Assembly: GCA_903900805.1 (NCBI GenBank)
Contig: CAIUOP010000039.1
Coordinates: 1 to 39,520, forward strand
Source of the DNA: an uncultured beta proteobacterium
GTDB taxonomy: Bacteria > Pseudomonadota > Gammaproteobacteria > Burkholderiales > Burkholderiaceae
Length of the DNA: 39,520 nt
Reading direction: 5' to 3'
This document shows, one piece after another, positions 1 to 13,758 of this stretch; position 1 is the first letter of the stretch, and each line of letters starts with the position of its first letter. The translations under genes and the position numbers were made by a program. The notes below the pieces were generated by a model. It was given only the letters and a program-made list of their open reading frames with translations, was not told where the DNA came from and made no database searches.

Positions 1-1422
1 AGAGAAGCGACCGTCGGTGATGAGTCCTACAGTCTCCCCTAGACCTTGACCAACGAGGGCTGAGGTAGGAGAAAGCATCTCACGCATACCAGGACCACCT
101 TTAGGGCCTTCATAACGAATGATGACAACGTCCCCATCTTTGATCTTCTGCGCCATGATGGCAGCCATAGCATCGTCTTCAGAATCAAATACACGGGCTG
201 GGCCAGTAATCGATGGGTTCTTAAGACCAGTGATCTTGGCAACGCAACCCTCAGGAGAGATGTTGCCTTTGAGAATAGCTAAGTGGCCTTGCTTGTACAA
301 AGGATTGTCTAAAGTACGAATCACTTTTTGATCAGCACGTGGCACTGATGGAACATCCTTCAATACTTCAGCAATGGTCTTGCCAGTAATTGTCATGCAA
401 TCGCCATGCAAGAGTCCACCATCAAGCAAAATCTTCATCACTTGTGGAATGCCGCCAGCTTGATGTAAATCAGTAGCAAGGTAAGTGCCAGATGGTTTCA
501 TATCCACAATGACTGGAACAAGCTTGCGAATGCGCTCAAAGTCATCAATCGTCCATTCAATTTCAGCAGCACTAGTGATTGCTAAGAAATGCAATACCGC
601 ATTAGTAGAGCCACCTACCGCCATGATCACACTGACTGCGTTCTCAATAGATTTTTTAGTAATGATGTCGCGTGGACGTAAGTTATTTTTGATTGCTTCC
701 ACTAAAACACGGGCAGACTCAGCGGCGCTCACTACCTTTTCCTCATCTTCATTGGCCATAGTTGATGAGTAGGGCAGGCTCATGCCTAGGGCCTCAAAAG
801 ACGAGCTCATGGTGTTTGCGGTATACATACCACCGCATGAACCGCTGCCTGGGCAAGCATTCTCTTCAACGCCTTTTAAATCTTCTGCACTTAATCTGCC
901 GGAAGTAAATTCACCAACAGCTTCGAAAGCAGAAACAATATTGAGTTCCTTACCTTTGTAATGGCCTGGCTTGATCGTGCCACCATAGACATAGATAGCT
1001 GGAACATTAGTACGTGCAATTGCCATCATGCCGCCTGGCATATTTTTATCGCAGCCACCAATCACAACCACACCATCTTGCCAGAGACCGTTGACGCAAA
1101 CTTCAATACTGTCAGCAATAACTTCGCGAGAAACGAGGGAGTATTTCATGCCCTCGGTACCCATGCCAATACCATCAGAAACAGTTGGGGTGCCAAATAG
1201 CTGGGCCTTTGCACCTGCTTCTTCGAGGGCATCAACGGCTGCATCTGCTAATTTTTGTAATCCACTATTACACGGGGTAATCGTGGAGTGACCATTAGCA
1301 ACACCGACCATCGGCTTTGAGAAATCCTTTTCCTTGTAGCCCATGGCGTAATACATCGAGCGATTGGGTGCGCGAGCAACTCCCTCGGTGACCATGCGCG
1401 AGCGTTCATTAAGGCGTTTCAT
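1..1422 (-). CDS. ilvD: Dihydroxy-acid dehydratase, 3' end missing
   Basis: Dehydrates 2,3-dihydroxy-isovalerate and 2,3-dihydroxy-3-methylvalerate to the 2-keto acids in valine and isoleucine synthesis; cytosolic Fe-S enzyme. The frame is open from an ATG at 1422 to the window edge, giving 474 residues of a family usually near 560, so roughly the last 85 are outside. Visible hallmarks are [11 protein letters not shown] with Cys51, [10 protein letters not shown] with Cys124, and [16 protein letters not shown] with Cys190 and Cys196. Cys51, Cys124 and one of the last pair match the cluster-binding positions of the family. A GGAG ribosome site lies 8 nt before the ATG. It stands alone here, divergent from the response regulator. 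Identity is secure. Confidence 0.96.
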   Translation of the reverse strand, partial: MKRLNERSRMVTEGVARAPNRSMYYAMGYKEKDFSKPMVGVANGHSTITPCNSGLQKLADAAVDALEEAGAKAQLFGTPTVSDGIGMGTEGMKYSLVSREVIADSIEVCVNGLWQDGVVVIGGCDKNMPGGMMAIARTNVPAIYVYGGTIKPGHYKGKELNIVSAFEAVGEFTSGRLSAEDLKGVEENACPGSGSCGGMYTANTMSSSFEALGMSLPYSSTMANEDEEKVVSAAESARVLVEAIKNNLRPRDIITKKSIENAVSVIMAVGGSTNAVLHFLAITSAAEIEWTIDDFERIRKLVPVIVDMKPSGTYLATDLHQAGGIPQVMKILLDGGLLHGDCMTITGKTIAEVLKDVPSVPRADQKVIRTLDNPLYKQGHLAILKGNISPEGCVAKITGLKNPSITGPARVFDSEDDAMAAIMAQKIKDGDVVIIRYEGPKGGPGMREMLSPTSALVGQGLGETVGLITDGRFS

Positions 1423-1566
1423 GCTTATTACTCCAGAAAAGGTAAGTGTTGAAAGGCTCTATTGTGCCGTGAGATCTGATTGGGGGCTAAGCTTCCTATT
1501 TGGCGGAAGTGTAGTAAATTTATATTGCATTGCAATAAAGAGAATTCTTCAATAGATTTCATAACC

Positions 1567-1584
1567 ATTAGCTACTAAGCTAAT
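1567..1584. promoter_or_regulatory. Palindrome copy 1 before response regulator
   Basis: ATTAGCT-acta-AGCTAAT, perfect 7-bp arms with a 4-bp spacer, preceded by AACC. The same 22 bases recur with one mismatch at 2265-2286. It ends 59 bp before the ATG at 1644. A possible promoter follows: TTGAAG at 1592-1597, 17 bp, GAAAAT at 1615-1620. A dimeric regulator, perhaps the FixJ-type protein encoded next, could bind here; that is inference. Confidence 0.6.
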
Positions 1585-1643
1585 AGCTTCCTTGAAGTGA
1601 GTACTGTAAATTAGGAAAATAATCACTTTCCCCTTTGAATTCA

Positions 1644-2273
1644 ATGACTAAAGTCGGCCATATTTACCTAATTGACGATGACGAATCAATGCGTATCTCG
1701 CTGGCCAGAATGCTGCGCGAGTTGGGCTATTTGGTTGAGGATTACAGCTCAGCAAGTATTTTCTTGGAAAAGTCTGTACCTGTATCCCCAGCAGTCATCC
1801 TTTTGGATATGCAGATGCCAGACATGACTGGCATAGAGTTACAGGAAAAACTACTGAAATTGCGCCGTAAGACCCCAATTATCTTTGTAAGCGGTCAAAG
1901 TCACCCCCATCAAATCGTTCAAGGCCTTAAGAAGGGGGCGGTCGATTTTCTGTTTAAACCCTTCAATTTGGAAGAATTGCTCAAAGCGGTGGCAGATGCG
2001 GTTGATTTCGATAGCCGTCAGTTAAAGCGCGTTTCTTTAGACGTAGAAACGAGGAGGGATTACGTTAGCCTGACTCCAAGAGAGCGCGAAGTCTGTGGCT
2101 GGTTAGTGAAAGGACTCCTCAATAAAGATATTGCTGTCAAACTAGGCACTACTGATGCCACGATTAAGGTGCATAAAGCTAGAGTGATGGAAAAAATGCA
2201 TGCAGATTCAGTGCAAAATTTAGTCAAGAAGTTTCTCGAGTCAGATTTGGAAAATCACCCCTTAAACCATTAG
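1644..2273 (+). CDS. FixJ/TodR-type response regulator, orphan
   Basis: Two-domain response regulator of 209 residues. The receiver domain (about 4-118) has the acidic patch IDDDE (10-14), phospho-acceptor Asp55 in LLDMQMPD, Ser83 in FVSGQ and Lys105 in FKPF. The C-terminal LuxR/GerE helix-turn-helix (about 145-205) begins LTPREREV and contains NKDIAVKLGTTDATIKVHKARVMEKM. It should act as a phosphorylation-controlled, DNA-binding transcription regulator. No histidine kinase is in the window, so its partner is unknown. The frame also opens at TTG 1635, but the ATG at 1644 starts directly at the receiver domain; neither has a good ribosome site. Its stop codon lies inside the second copy of the palindrome found upstream of it. 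Confidence 0.9.
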   Translation: MTKVGHIYLIDDDESMRISLARMLRELGYLVEDYSSASIFLEKSVPVSPAVILLDMQMPDMTGIELQEKLLKLRRKTPIIFVSGQSHPHQIVQGLKKGAVDFLFKPFNLEELLKAVADAVDFDSRQLKRVSLDVETRRDYVSLTPREREVCGWLVKGLLNKDIAVKLGTTDATIKVHKARVMEKMHADSVQNLVKKFLESDLENHPLNH

Positions 2274-2286
2274 CTACAAAGCTAAT
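2269..2286. promoter_or_regulatory. Palindrome copy 2 before RodZ-like gene
   Basis: ATTAGCT-acaa-AGCTAAT, perfect 7-bp arms; with the preceding AACC it matches copy 1 (1563-1584) at 21 of 22 bases. It overlaps the TAG stop of the response regulator (2271-2273) and ends 65 bp before the GTG at 2352, nearly the same distance as copy 1 from its own gene. This suggests a shared operator rather than chance. Confidence 0.6.
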
Positions 2287-2351
2287 TACTACTGCAACAT
2301 TTTGGGATTACTATCAGCTTTATCATTTTTATAAGAGATGGTCTATAAGTC

Positions 2352-3332
2352 GTGAATAAGCCAACAAAGCTAGCAGAGATTCGCAAGGAAGCTTTTACTA
2401 GGGCTAGAGAAAGTCTTGGCTTAAGCACGAAAGAATTATCTAGCATGGCTTGTCTCTCTGTGCGCCAAATAGAGCAAATTGAAAATGGGGAGATGAGCTC
2501 CTTCTATGGGCCTCAAATTAAGGTGACTGCTGCAAAAAAAGTTGCAGCCTTACTTAAGCTAAAAGAAGAAGACGCTTTTGATTTTGGTGAGAAGACCCCG
2601 CCAGCAAAAATTGCTCCAGAAATAGTGGCAGAATCAGTTGTAGAAAAAGTATTCGCTCCAGAAAAAAAATCCAAGCCACACCAAGTGGAGGAGACACCTC
2701 AAGTCGTCATTAAAAGTCTAGAGCCTGCGAGACTTTTAGAAAGTAGTAAAGCGGTTAGGCAAAGCAACCCTCAAAAGAGGCTATTTCTTTTATTGGGCAT
2801 CGCCGCAGCAATTGTGTTTTCGATAGTCAATTTACGCCCTCTATTTTTTCCTGAGCCGCCCAAAGAAGAGATTGTGGTGGTGGAAACAGTACAAGAAGCT
2901 TCGTCAGCTAGAGCCCCAGTGGAAGAGACCAAGGCAGCCCTGCCTGCACAAGCGCCAAGCCCAGCAGTAGAGGCAGTTGTGCCGGCTGCGGTAGTTTCTA
3001 CAGAATGCCCAGCAGTTGATGTGGCGGCAGTAACTTATAAGCCAGAGGCTCCTAAAAAGGCTGGCGATATGGTTTTCGTCCAATCAAAGACAGCCCAAAC
3101 TGTTTGCGTGATTGATGCCTCTGGCAAGAATCAAAATAAAACTTTGGAGCCGGGCGTGGGAGCAAGCATTTATGGCAAGCCGCCTTTTAAAGTGCTCACA
3201 CTAGGCCTTAATCAAGTAGATTTATATTTCCAGGGCGCCAAGGTACGAACAGGTGGCGCTGGTAAGACGATTATTTTGGAGGCCGCTGAAATAAGTCAGC
3301 CTACAGCTTCGACAGATTCTCAGTTGCGCTGA
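2352..3332 (+). CDS. RodZ-like HTH/transmembrane protein
   Basis: A 326-residue protein with RodZ layout: cytoplasmic helix-turn-helix of the HTH_25/Xre type (about 6-78, with LSTKELSSMACLSVRQIEQIENGE), a charged linker, one membrane helix (about 144-160), a Pro/Ala/Glu-rich periplasmic stretch (about 165-215) and a C-terminal beta domain like DUF4115 (about 238-312). Known RodZ proteins link MreB to the cell-wall elongation machinery. Two periplasmic cysteines (219 and 252) could form a disulfide. The start is GTG at 2352; the only purine-rich stretch, AAGAGA, is rather far upstream. In many proteobacteria the main rodZ lies next to ispG, so this could be a second, specialised member. It follows the response regulator and carries the same upstream palindrome. 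Confidence 0.75.
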   Translation: MNKPTKLAEIRKEAFTRARESLGLSTKELSSMACLSVRQIEQIENGEMSSFYGPQIKVTAAKKVAALLKLKEEDAFDFGEKTPPAKIAPEIVAESVVEKVFAPEKKSKPHQVEETPQVVIKSLEPARLLESSKAVRQSNPQKRLFLLLGIAAAIVFSIVNLRPLFFPEPPKEEIVVVETVQEASSARAPVEETKAALPAQAPSPAVEAVVPAAVVSTECPAVDVAAVTYKPEAPKKAGDMVFVQSKTAQTVCVIDASGKNQNKTLEPGVGASIYGKPPFKVLTLGLNQVDLYFQGAKVRTGGAGKTIILEAAEISQPTASTDSQLR

Positions 3333-3340
3333 GAATCTGT
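3312..3340. terminator. 12-bp perfect hairpin across stop codon
   Basis: ACAGATTCTCAG (3312-3323), loop TTGCG, CTGAGAATCTGT (3329-3340). The hairpin covers the TGA of the RodZ-like gene (3330-3332) and sits between convergent genes. There is no T-run on either side, so it may be a Rho-assisted terminator or a 3'-end stabiliser used in both directions rather than a classic intrinsic terminator. Confidence 0.55.
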
Positions 3341-3357
3341 ACTAGCTTAAATAGCAA

Positions 3358-3696
<339 letters not shown>

Positions 3697-3743
3697 TTAT
3701 TCCCCCTAATGCAGTAATCATACCTAGAACTCAAATATAACGC

Positions 3744-3761
3744 TGAAAGTGAACACTTTCA
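3744..3761. promoter_or_regulatory. Perfect palindrome upstream of glnB
   Basis: TGAAAGTG-AA-CACTTTCA, 8-bp arms, in the 72-bp gap between nadE and glnB. No T-run follows in either direction, so it looks like an operator more than a terminator of nadE. A TATGAT that could be the glnB -10 lies nearer the gene on the minus strand. I do not recognise the binding protein. Confidence 0.45.
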
Positions 3762-3768
3762 TTCATTT

Positions 3769-5388
3769 TTAAGCTCTAAATTGTGAAGTAATTGGGTAGC
3801 GCCAGTCGCGGCCAAAAGCGCGGGTAGTTACACGAACCCCTGGCGGCGCTTGGCGGCGCTTATATTCATTTAATTTGATCAGACGGGTAACCTTCTCTAC
3901 GCTCTCAGGATCAAAACCAGCGGCAACGATTTGGGCGATAGATTGGTTCTGTTCCATATAGCGCTCCACGATGCCATCTAAGACTTCATAAGAAGGCAGG
4001 CTGTCCTGATCGGTTTGGTCGGGGCGTAATTCAGCCGAAGGGGCGCGCGTCAAAATACGCTCTGGAATAACTGGCTTAATACTATTGCGATATTCACAAA
4101 GTCGATATACCAAAGTCTTAGCAATATCTTTCAGTACTGCAAAACCACCCGCCATATCACCGTACAAGGTGCAATAGCCAACAGCCATCTCACTCTTATT
4201 ACCAGTGGTTAACACTAGCCGTCCAGTTTTATTGGATAAAGCCATCAGCAAGGTGCCACGTACACGAGCTTGAATATTCTCTTCAGTAGCGTCTAGCTTC
4301 AAACCTTTGAACTGCGCTGCTAAAGATTCTTCGAGGGCATCTACTGGACCGCTAATCGGAATCTCGTCGTATTGCACACCCAAATTCTTGGCCAGTTCAC
4401 TGGCATCAATCCAGGAGATTTCTGCTGTATAGCGTGAAGCCATCATCACGGCACGCACTTTATCAGCGCCTAAAGCATCAACCGCAATAGCCAGTACTAA
4501 AGCAGAATCTACGCCACCCGATAAGCCAATGATGACCCCTGGGAAATGATTTTTAGTAACGTAGTCGCGCACGCCTAGAACAACTGCTTGATAAGCTTGC
4601 GCCTCCACACTTTGGGGTGGACTAATCAGTCCTTGCTCTAATTGACCAGAGGAGCTAACACTCACAATACCGAGATCAACTTTGAACTGGGGCATTGCCA
4701 TGACGACTTCACCAGCTGCGTTTAATGCAAACGACCCGCCATCAAATACCAATTCATCTTGTCCGCCAACCGCATTGACATAGACCAAAGGCATTTTGGT
4801 TTGCGCAATATGTCCACGTAATACATCAATTCGCAAGGCTTCTTTTTTCAGATGATAAGGTGACGCATTAGGAACTAGTAATACTTGAGCGCCGGCAGAA
4901 TGTGCTTGTTTAGCAGGGCCAGCATGCCATGCATCTTCACAGAGAATCACACCATAACGAATACCTTCGCATTCAAATACGCAGGCCTCTTTCCCTGGAA
5001 CGAAGTAACGTACTTCATCGAATACTTCATGGTTGGGTAATTCTTGTTTAGCATAGCCCGCAATCACTTTGCCGTTTTGTAAAACAGACGCATAGTTTTG
5101 CAGACCAGCTGGAGTCTTTTTGGGATGCCCCACAACTACTGTAAGTCCTGAGTATTGACCCAACTCTTTCATTAAAAGATCAAGCTGCTGCTGAGCCTTC
5201 TCAATGAAAGCAGGGCGCAGCAATAAATCTTCGGGGGGGTAGCCGGTGAGCGCTAGCTCGGGGGTAACTACAAGCTTGGCGCCTTGCTTAAAGGCATCTT
5301 GAGTAGCTTTGTGAATCAGTTGTGCGTTACCAGCTAAATCCCCCAGCATTGGGTTCATTTGGACTAGGGCAATTTTCTGTGCGCTCAC
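3769..5388 (-). CDS. nadE: Glutamine-dependent NAD+ synthetase
   Basis: Amidates deamido-NAD+ to NAD+ using glutamine nitrogen and ATP, the last step of NAD synthesis. The 539 residues hold an N-terminal nitrilase-type glutaminase (about 1-260) with the complete catalytic triad Glu44 (TPELALTGYPPED), Lys114 (GYAKQELPN) and Cys150 (VILCEDAWH). A C-terminal N-type ATP pyrophosphatase domain carries the P-loop SGGVDSA at 290-296. The start is GTG at 5388, the only start at the right place. It lies 36 bp after ppa and before glnB, all minus strand; the ppa-nadE coupling is chemically sensible because NadE releases pyrophosphate, but the spacing alone does not prove an operon. Confidence 0.95.
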   Translation of the reverse strand: MSAQKIALVQMNPMLGDLAGNAQLIHKATQDAFKQGAKLVVTPELALTGYPPEDLLLRPAFIEKAQQQLDLLMKELGQYSGLTVVVGHPKKTPAGLQNYASVLQNGKVIAGYAKQELPNHEVFDEVRYFVPGKEACVFECEGIRYGVILCEDAWHAGPAKQAHSAGAQVLLVPNASPYHLKKEALRIDVLRGHIAQTKMPLVYVNAVGGQDELVFDGGSFALNAAGEVVMAMPQFKVDLGIVSVSSSGQLEQGLISPPQSVEAQAYQAVVLGVRDYVTKNHFPGVIIGLSGGVDSALVLAIAVDALGADKVRAVMMASRYTAEISWIDASELAKNLGVQYDEIPISGPVDALEESLAAQFKGLKLDATEENIQARVRGTLLMALSNKTGRLVLTTGNKSEMAVGYCTLYGDMAGGFAVLKDIAKTLVYRLCEYRNSIKPVIPERILTRAPSAELRPDQTDQDSLPSYEVLDGIVERYMEQNQSIAQIVAAGFDPESVEKVTRLIKLNEYKRRQAPPGVRVTTRAFGRDWRYPITSQFRA

Positions 5389-5424
5389 TCCGAATCACAA
5401 AGCCTTTATAAATAAGTCAGTAGA

Positions 5425-5967
5425 TTAAATTGACGGATGTTCTTTGTTGTAACGCTCGATGCCTTCTAAGATTTCTTTATGAGCATCTGCAACGCCACCC
5501 CAGCCATTTACTTTGACCCATTTACCTGGCTCGAGATCTTTATAGTGCTCAAAGAAGTGTTGGATTTGATTGAGGCGTAATTCATTGATATCTTCTGGCT
5601 TTTGCCAGTGAGTGTAGATCGGTAAAATTTTATCTTCTGGAACTGCCAATAATTTAGCGTCTTGCCCAGCTTCATCTTCCATTTGGAGAACGCCAATTGC
5701 ACGGCAGCTAACAACTACACCTGGAATCAGTGGGAATGGAGTAATGACGAGAACGTCAACAGGGTCACCATCACCAGCAATAGTTTTATTGATGTAGCCG
5801 TAGTTGCAGGGATAGTGCATTGCGGTACCCATAAAACGGTCTACGAAAATAGCGCCACTTTCCTTATCCACTTCATACTTCACTGGATCAGCGTTCATTG
5901 GGATTTCAATAATGACATTGAAGCTCTCAGGGATCTTTTTTCCTGGCTTAACTTTGTCCAAACTCAT
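5425..5967 (-). CDS. ppa: Soluble inorganic pyrophosphatase, family I
   Basis: Hydrolyses pyrophosphate to phosphate in the cytosol, pulling biosynthetic reactions forward. The 180 residues match the family I length. The metal-binding signature DGDPVDVLV starts at Asp66 and holds Asp66, Asp68 and Asp71; upstream Glu21 (IIEIP), Lys30 and Tyr56-region residues HYPCNYGY also fit. GGAG stands 5 nt before the ATG. It is divergent from the membrane pyrophosphatase gene hppA, with 170 bp between them, so both ways of disposing of pyrophosphate share one control region. Confidence 0.96.
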   Translation of the reverse strand: MSLDKVKPGKKIPESFNVIIEIPMNADPVKYEVDKESGAIFVDRFMGTAMHYPCNYGYINKTIAGDGDPVDVLVITPFPLIPGVVVSCRAIGVLQMEDEAGQDAKLLAVPEDKILPIYTHWQKPEDINELRLNQIQHFFEHYKDLEPGKWVKVNGWGGVADAHKEILEGIERYNKEHPSI

Positions 5968-6137
5968 AAATACTCCAAATGGTGATTAGTAAATACCCTG
6001 ATATTAGCAAACAGGCTCAGGGGTGATTCTGATACATACTGTTACAGCTTTAGAGCCCTAGTTTAAAGCTTTAAAAATTAGGCTGATTAAGAGCTGGATG
6101 TGAAAACAAAAAAAGACCAACTTTAGGGAGTTCAAGC

Positions 6138-8198
6138 ATGAGTAATGTCACTTTAGGCTTGTATTTTGCCTTGGCGTGCGGTGTCCTGGCCGTGATTTAC
6201 GGTTTTGTGATGCGCAGCTGGATTTTGAAGCAAAGTCCAGGCAACGCCAAAATGCAAGAGATTGCAGATGCGATTCAGCAGGGTGCTGCCGCTTATTTAT
6301 CGCGCCAATATAAAACGATTGGTATCGTTGGGGTGATTCTCACGATTCTTATGGCACTCTTCTTAGACTTTGCAACCGCGATCGGTTTTGTGGTTGGCGC
6401 AGTACTCTCTGGAGCATGCGGCTTTATTGGTATGAATATTTCAGTGCGCGCAAACGTGCGCACAGCGCAAGCGGCTACCGTAGGCATGAACGAAGCACTC
6501 AATGTGGCATTCAAGGGTGGCGCAATTACCGGCATGCTGGTGGTTGGTCTTGGCCTCTTGGGGGTTGGCTTGTTCTTTATGTTCCTCGTATCGATAGGCG
6601 CAGGACAGGATCTTGCTGCTGTATTACATCCACTGATTGGTTTGGCATTTGGTTCCTCATTGATTTCTATCTTCGCCCGTCTTGGTGGCGGCATCTTCAC
6701 CAAAGGTGCAGACGTTGGTGCTGACTTAGTAGGTAAGGTAGAAGCCGGTATTCCAGAAGATGACCCACGTAATCCTGCAGTGATTGCTGATAACGTTGGA
6801 GATAACGTAGGTGACTGTGCAGGTATGGCAGCTGACCTCTTTGAAACTTATGCAGTAACCCTGATTGCAACGATGGTGCTAGGTTCCCTGGTAATTACTG
6901 CTGCGCCAGTAGCTGCGATTATTTATCCACTGGTATTGGGCGGCGTCTCCATCATTGCCTCTATCATCGGCTGCTCCTTTGTAAAAGCAACACCTGGTAT
7001 GAGAAATGTGATGCCAGCTTTGTATAAGGGCTTAATCATTGCTGGTGGTTTGTCATTGGTAGCGTTCTACTTTGTGACGAACTTCATCATGCCTGATGAT
7101 GCTCTAGGTATTCCTGGTAGCCAGTGGCGTTTATTTGGCTCTACAGTTGTAGGCCTCTTATTAACTGCAGGTTTGGTATGGATTACCGAGTACTACACCG
7201 GCACCCAGTTCAAGCCAGTTCAGCATATTGCTGAGGCTTCTACTAAAGGCCACGGTACCAATATCATTGCTGGCTTAGGTATCTCTATGAAGTCCACTGC
7301 ATATCCAGTGCTCTTTGTGTGCGCAGCGATTTTTGCGTCCTACTGGTTAGCTGGTTTATACGGTATTGCAATTGCAGCGACAGCCATGTTGTCGATGGCG
7401 GGTATTGTTGTTGCGCTAGATGCCTATGGCCCAATTACTGATAACGCTGGCGGTATTGCTGAGATGGCTGGTTTGCCACAAGCAGTGCGTGATATTACTG
7501 ATCCATTGGATGCTGTTGGCAATACTACTAAAGCAGTGACTAAAGGCTATGCGATTGGTTCAGCCGGTCTCGCATCACTCGTATTATTTGCTGATTACAC
7601 CCATGCGCTAGAAGGCATCGGCCAACAAGTCTCTTTTGACTTGTCTAACCATATGGTGATCATTGGTCTATTTATCGGCGGCATGATTCCTTACTTGTTT
7701 GGTGCGATGGCGATGGAAGCAGTTGGCCGTTGTGCTGGTGCAGTAGTGGAAGAGGTACGTCGTCAGTTCCGTGAGATTCCTGGAATTATGGAAGGGACTG
7801 CTAAGCCTGAGTACGGCAAGGCAGTAGACATGCTCACTTCTGCAGCCATTAAAGAAATGATTATTCCTTCTTTATTACCAGTGGTTGCGCCAATCGTAGT
7901 TGGTCTTTTACTAGGACCTGCTGCATTGGGTGGCTTACTCATGGGTACGATTGTGACCGGCTTATTTGTAGCGATCTCGATGTGTACTGGCGGTGGCGCT
8001 TGGGATAACGCTAAGAAATATATCGAAGAAGGAAACTTCGGTGGTAAAGGTTCTGAAGCGCATAAAGCAGCAGTGACAGGTGATACTGTAGGTGACCCTT
8101 ACAAAGACACAGCTGGTCCTGCAGTGAATCCGCTCATCAAGATTATTAACATTGTGGCGCTGCTCATCGTGCCACTGTTACCAGTGATGAGTCGCTAA
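6138..8198 (+). CDS. hppA: H+-translocating membrane pyrophosphatase, K+-independent type
   Basis: Integral membrane enzyme that couples pyrophosphate hydrolysis to proton pumping. At 686 residues with many hydrophobic helices (about 16 in the family) it has the expected size. Substrate-site motifs are present: [39 protein letters not shown], split here as [15 protein letters not shown] and [19 protein letters not shown], and the C-terminal [20 protein letters not shown] region. Lys465 in [17 protein letters not shown] is the residue that marks potassium-independent, proton-pumping members; potassium-dependent ones have Ala there. AGGGAG lies 8 nt before the ATG. A strong hairpin terminator follows. 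Divergent from ppa. Confidence 0.96.
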   Translation: MSNVTLGLYFALACGVLAVIYGFVMRSWILKQSPGNAKMQEIADAIQQGAAAYLSRQYKTIGIVGVILTILMALFLDFATAIGFVVGAVLSGACGFIGMNISVRANVRTAQAATVGMNEALNVAFKGGAITGMLVVGLGLLGVGLFFMFLVSIGAGQDLAAVLHPLIGLAFGSSLISIFARLGGGIFTKGADVGADLVGKVEAGIPEDDPRNPAVIADNVGDNVGDCAGMAADLFETYAVTLIATMVLGSLVITAAPVAAIIYPLVLGGVSIIASIIGCSFVKATPGMRNVMPALYKGLIIAGGLSLVAFYFVTNFIMPDDALGIPGSQWRLFGSTVVGLLLTAGLVWITEYYTGTQFKPVQHIAEASTKGHGTNIIAGLGISMKSTAYPVLFVCAAIFASYWLAGLYGIAIAATAMLSMAGIVVALDAYGPITDNAGGIAEMAGLPQAVRDITDPLDAVGNTTKAVTKGYAIGSAGLASLVLFADYTHALEGIGQQVSFDLSNHMVIIGLFIGGMIPYLFGAMAMEAVGRCAGAVVEEVRRQFREIPGIMEGTAKPEYGKAVDMLTSAAIKEMIIPSLLPVVAPIVVGLLLGPAALGGLLMGTIVTGLFVAISMCTGGGAWDNAKKYIEEGNFGGKGSEAHKAAVTGDTVGDPYKDTAGPAVNPLIKIINIVALLIVPLLPVMSR

Positions 8199-8221
8199 GA
8201 AAAGTAATCAAAGCAACAAAC

Positions 8222-8252
8222 AAAAACGCCTAGCAATGCTAGGCGTTTTTTT
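8222..8252. terminator. Bidirectional intrinsic terminator
   Basis: A 13-bp perfect stem (8222-8234 with 8238-8250, core ACGCCTAGC) closed by the loop AAT and flanked by A5 on the left and T7 on the right. It serves hppA on the plus strand and, because of the A-run, also trxB on the minus strand. Confidence 0.93.
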
Positions 8253-8272
8253 ATTTCAACATTAATTAATAT

Positions 8273-11570
<3,298 letters not shown>

Positions 11571-11572
<2 letters not shown>

Positions 11573-11585
11573 GGCAGTAATTTTG
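11571..11585 (+). promoter_or_regulatory. Ribosome site and TTG start of lolA
   Basis: AAGGCAG begins at 11571, inside the ftsK stop codon, and stands 8 nt (counted from AAGG) before TTG 11583-11585. This pairing decides the lolA start: translation from TTG gives a protein that begins directly with a signal peptide. Confidence 0.65.
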
Positions 11586-12263
11586 CAAAGATTCTTTTCT
11601 GTAGCATGTCTTGGGGCAGCACTTCTGTTTTCAAGCGCCGCCAACTCTCAAAGTGAGAGTGGTGCCGATCAATTACGTCAGTTTGTGCGCAACTCTAAAA
11701 CAGCTGAAGGTGATTTTGTACAGCAGCAGTTGCGGGCACCTAAAGCAAATGAGCCAAAAGATAAAGGTTTAAAGGTGGTGCGCCAGACCCAGGGTCACTT
11801 TGTGTTTCAGCGTCCAGGAAGATTTATCTGGGATACACAAAAGCCATATGAACAAAAGTTGATCGCCGATGGTAAGCAACTTATTTTGTGGGATAAAGAC
11901 TTAAATCAAGCCACGATTCGTCCTGCAGGACAGGTGTTGGCCGCTACACCAGCAGCGATTCTATTTGGTGAGGCCTCTCTAGATCAGCACTTTGATTTAG
12001 TGGAAGGCGAAGCGCGTTTGGGTATGCAGTGGGTTGCCTTATCCCCCAAGAAAGATCCTAATGTAAAGAGCGCTAGTGATCTCCCATACACAAAGATCTC
12101 GATAGGAATGGCTAATGGCTTGCCAAAGGCTCTCGAATTGATTGATGGCCTAGGAAGTGTAGTTTTGGTTACCCTCGATAAGATGCAGTTAAATGTGAAT
12201 TTACCGGTAAACAGCTTTACTTTTACACCACCTGCCGGTGCTGAGGTCTTACGCTTAAACTAG
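11583..12263 (+). CDS. lolA: Outer-membrane lipoprotein carrier LolA
   Basis: Periplasmic chaperone that ferries lipoproteins from LolCDE to the outer membrane. From TTG 11583 it has 226 residues, with a signal peptide MQRFFSVACLGAALLFSSAA then NSQSES, and the LolA features DQLRQFVRNSKTAEGDFVQ, HFVFQRPGRFIWDTQKPYEQ and LIADGKQLILWDKDLNQ. The open frame reaches back to 11463, but the earlier ATG at 11532 lies within ftsK and would put about 17 unlikely residues before the signal peptide. It is translationally linked to ftsK and sits 37 bp before serS. The rarA (recombination factor) gene often found between lolA and serS in Burkholderiales is absent. Confidence 0.92.
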   Translation: MQRFFSVACLGAALLFSSAANSQSESGADQLRQFVRNSKTAEGDFVQQQLRAPKANEPKDKGLKVVRQTQGHFVFQRPGRFIWDTQKPYEQKLIADGKQLILWDKDLNQATIRPAGQVLAATPAAILFGEASLDQHFDLVEGEARLGMQWVALSPKKDPNVKSASDLPYTKISIGMANGLPKALELIDGLGSVVLVTLDKMQLNVNLPVNSFTFTPPAGAEVLRLN

Positions 12264-12297
12264 AGTCTCAATACTTAACCAGACCAAACCTGAGTAA

Positions 12298-13611
<1,314 letters not shown>

Positions 13612-13633
13612 CTTAGATCTTCAGAAATAAACC

Positions 13634-13656
13634 CCGAAGCTATAATTGCTCTTCGG
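13634..13656 (+). promoter_or_regulatory. Likely tRNA-Ser promoter -10 within a small inverted repeat
   Basis: TATAAT at 13641-13646 is a perfect -10 element about 14 bp before the mature tRNA. It lies in the loop between CCGAAG (13634-13639) and CTTCGG (13651-13656). The -35 is weak (TTCAGA at 13620). The inverted repeat may end serS transcription or be fortuitous. Confidence 0.5.
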
Positions 13657-13659
13657 TTC

Positions 13660-13749
<90 letters not shown>

Positions 13750-13758
13750 AAAACTAGT

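Noticed and set aside
961..1291. Plus-strand open frames across ilvD
   Set aside because: They lie antisense to the strongly conserved ilvD coding sequence and resemble no protein.
1524..1536. ATTGCA-T-TGCAAT palindrome upstream of ilvD
   Set aside because: Short, AT-rich and without a second copy or recognised regulator; below the level worth a claim.
3841..3860. Tandem duplication of TGGCGGCGCT
   Set aside because: It encodes the conserved KRRQAPPG stretch of NadE; the repeat comes from Arg/Ala/Pro codons in a conserved region and does not disturb the frame.
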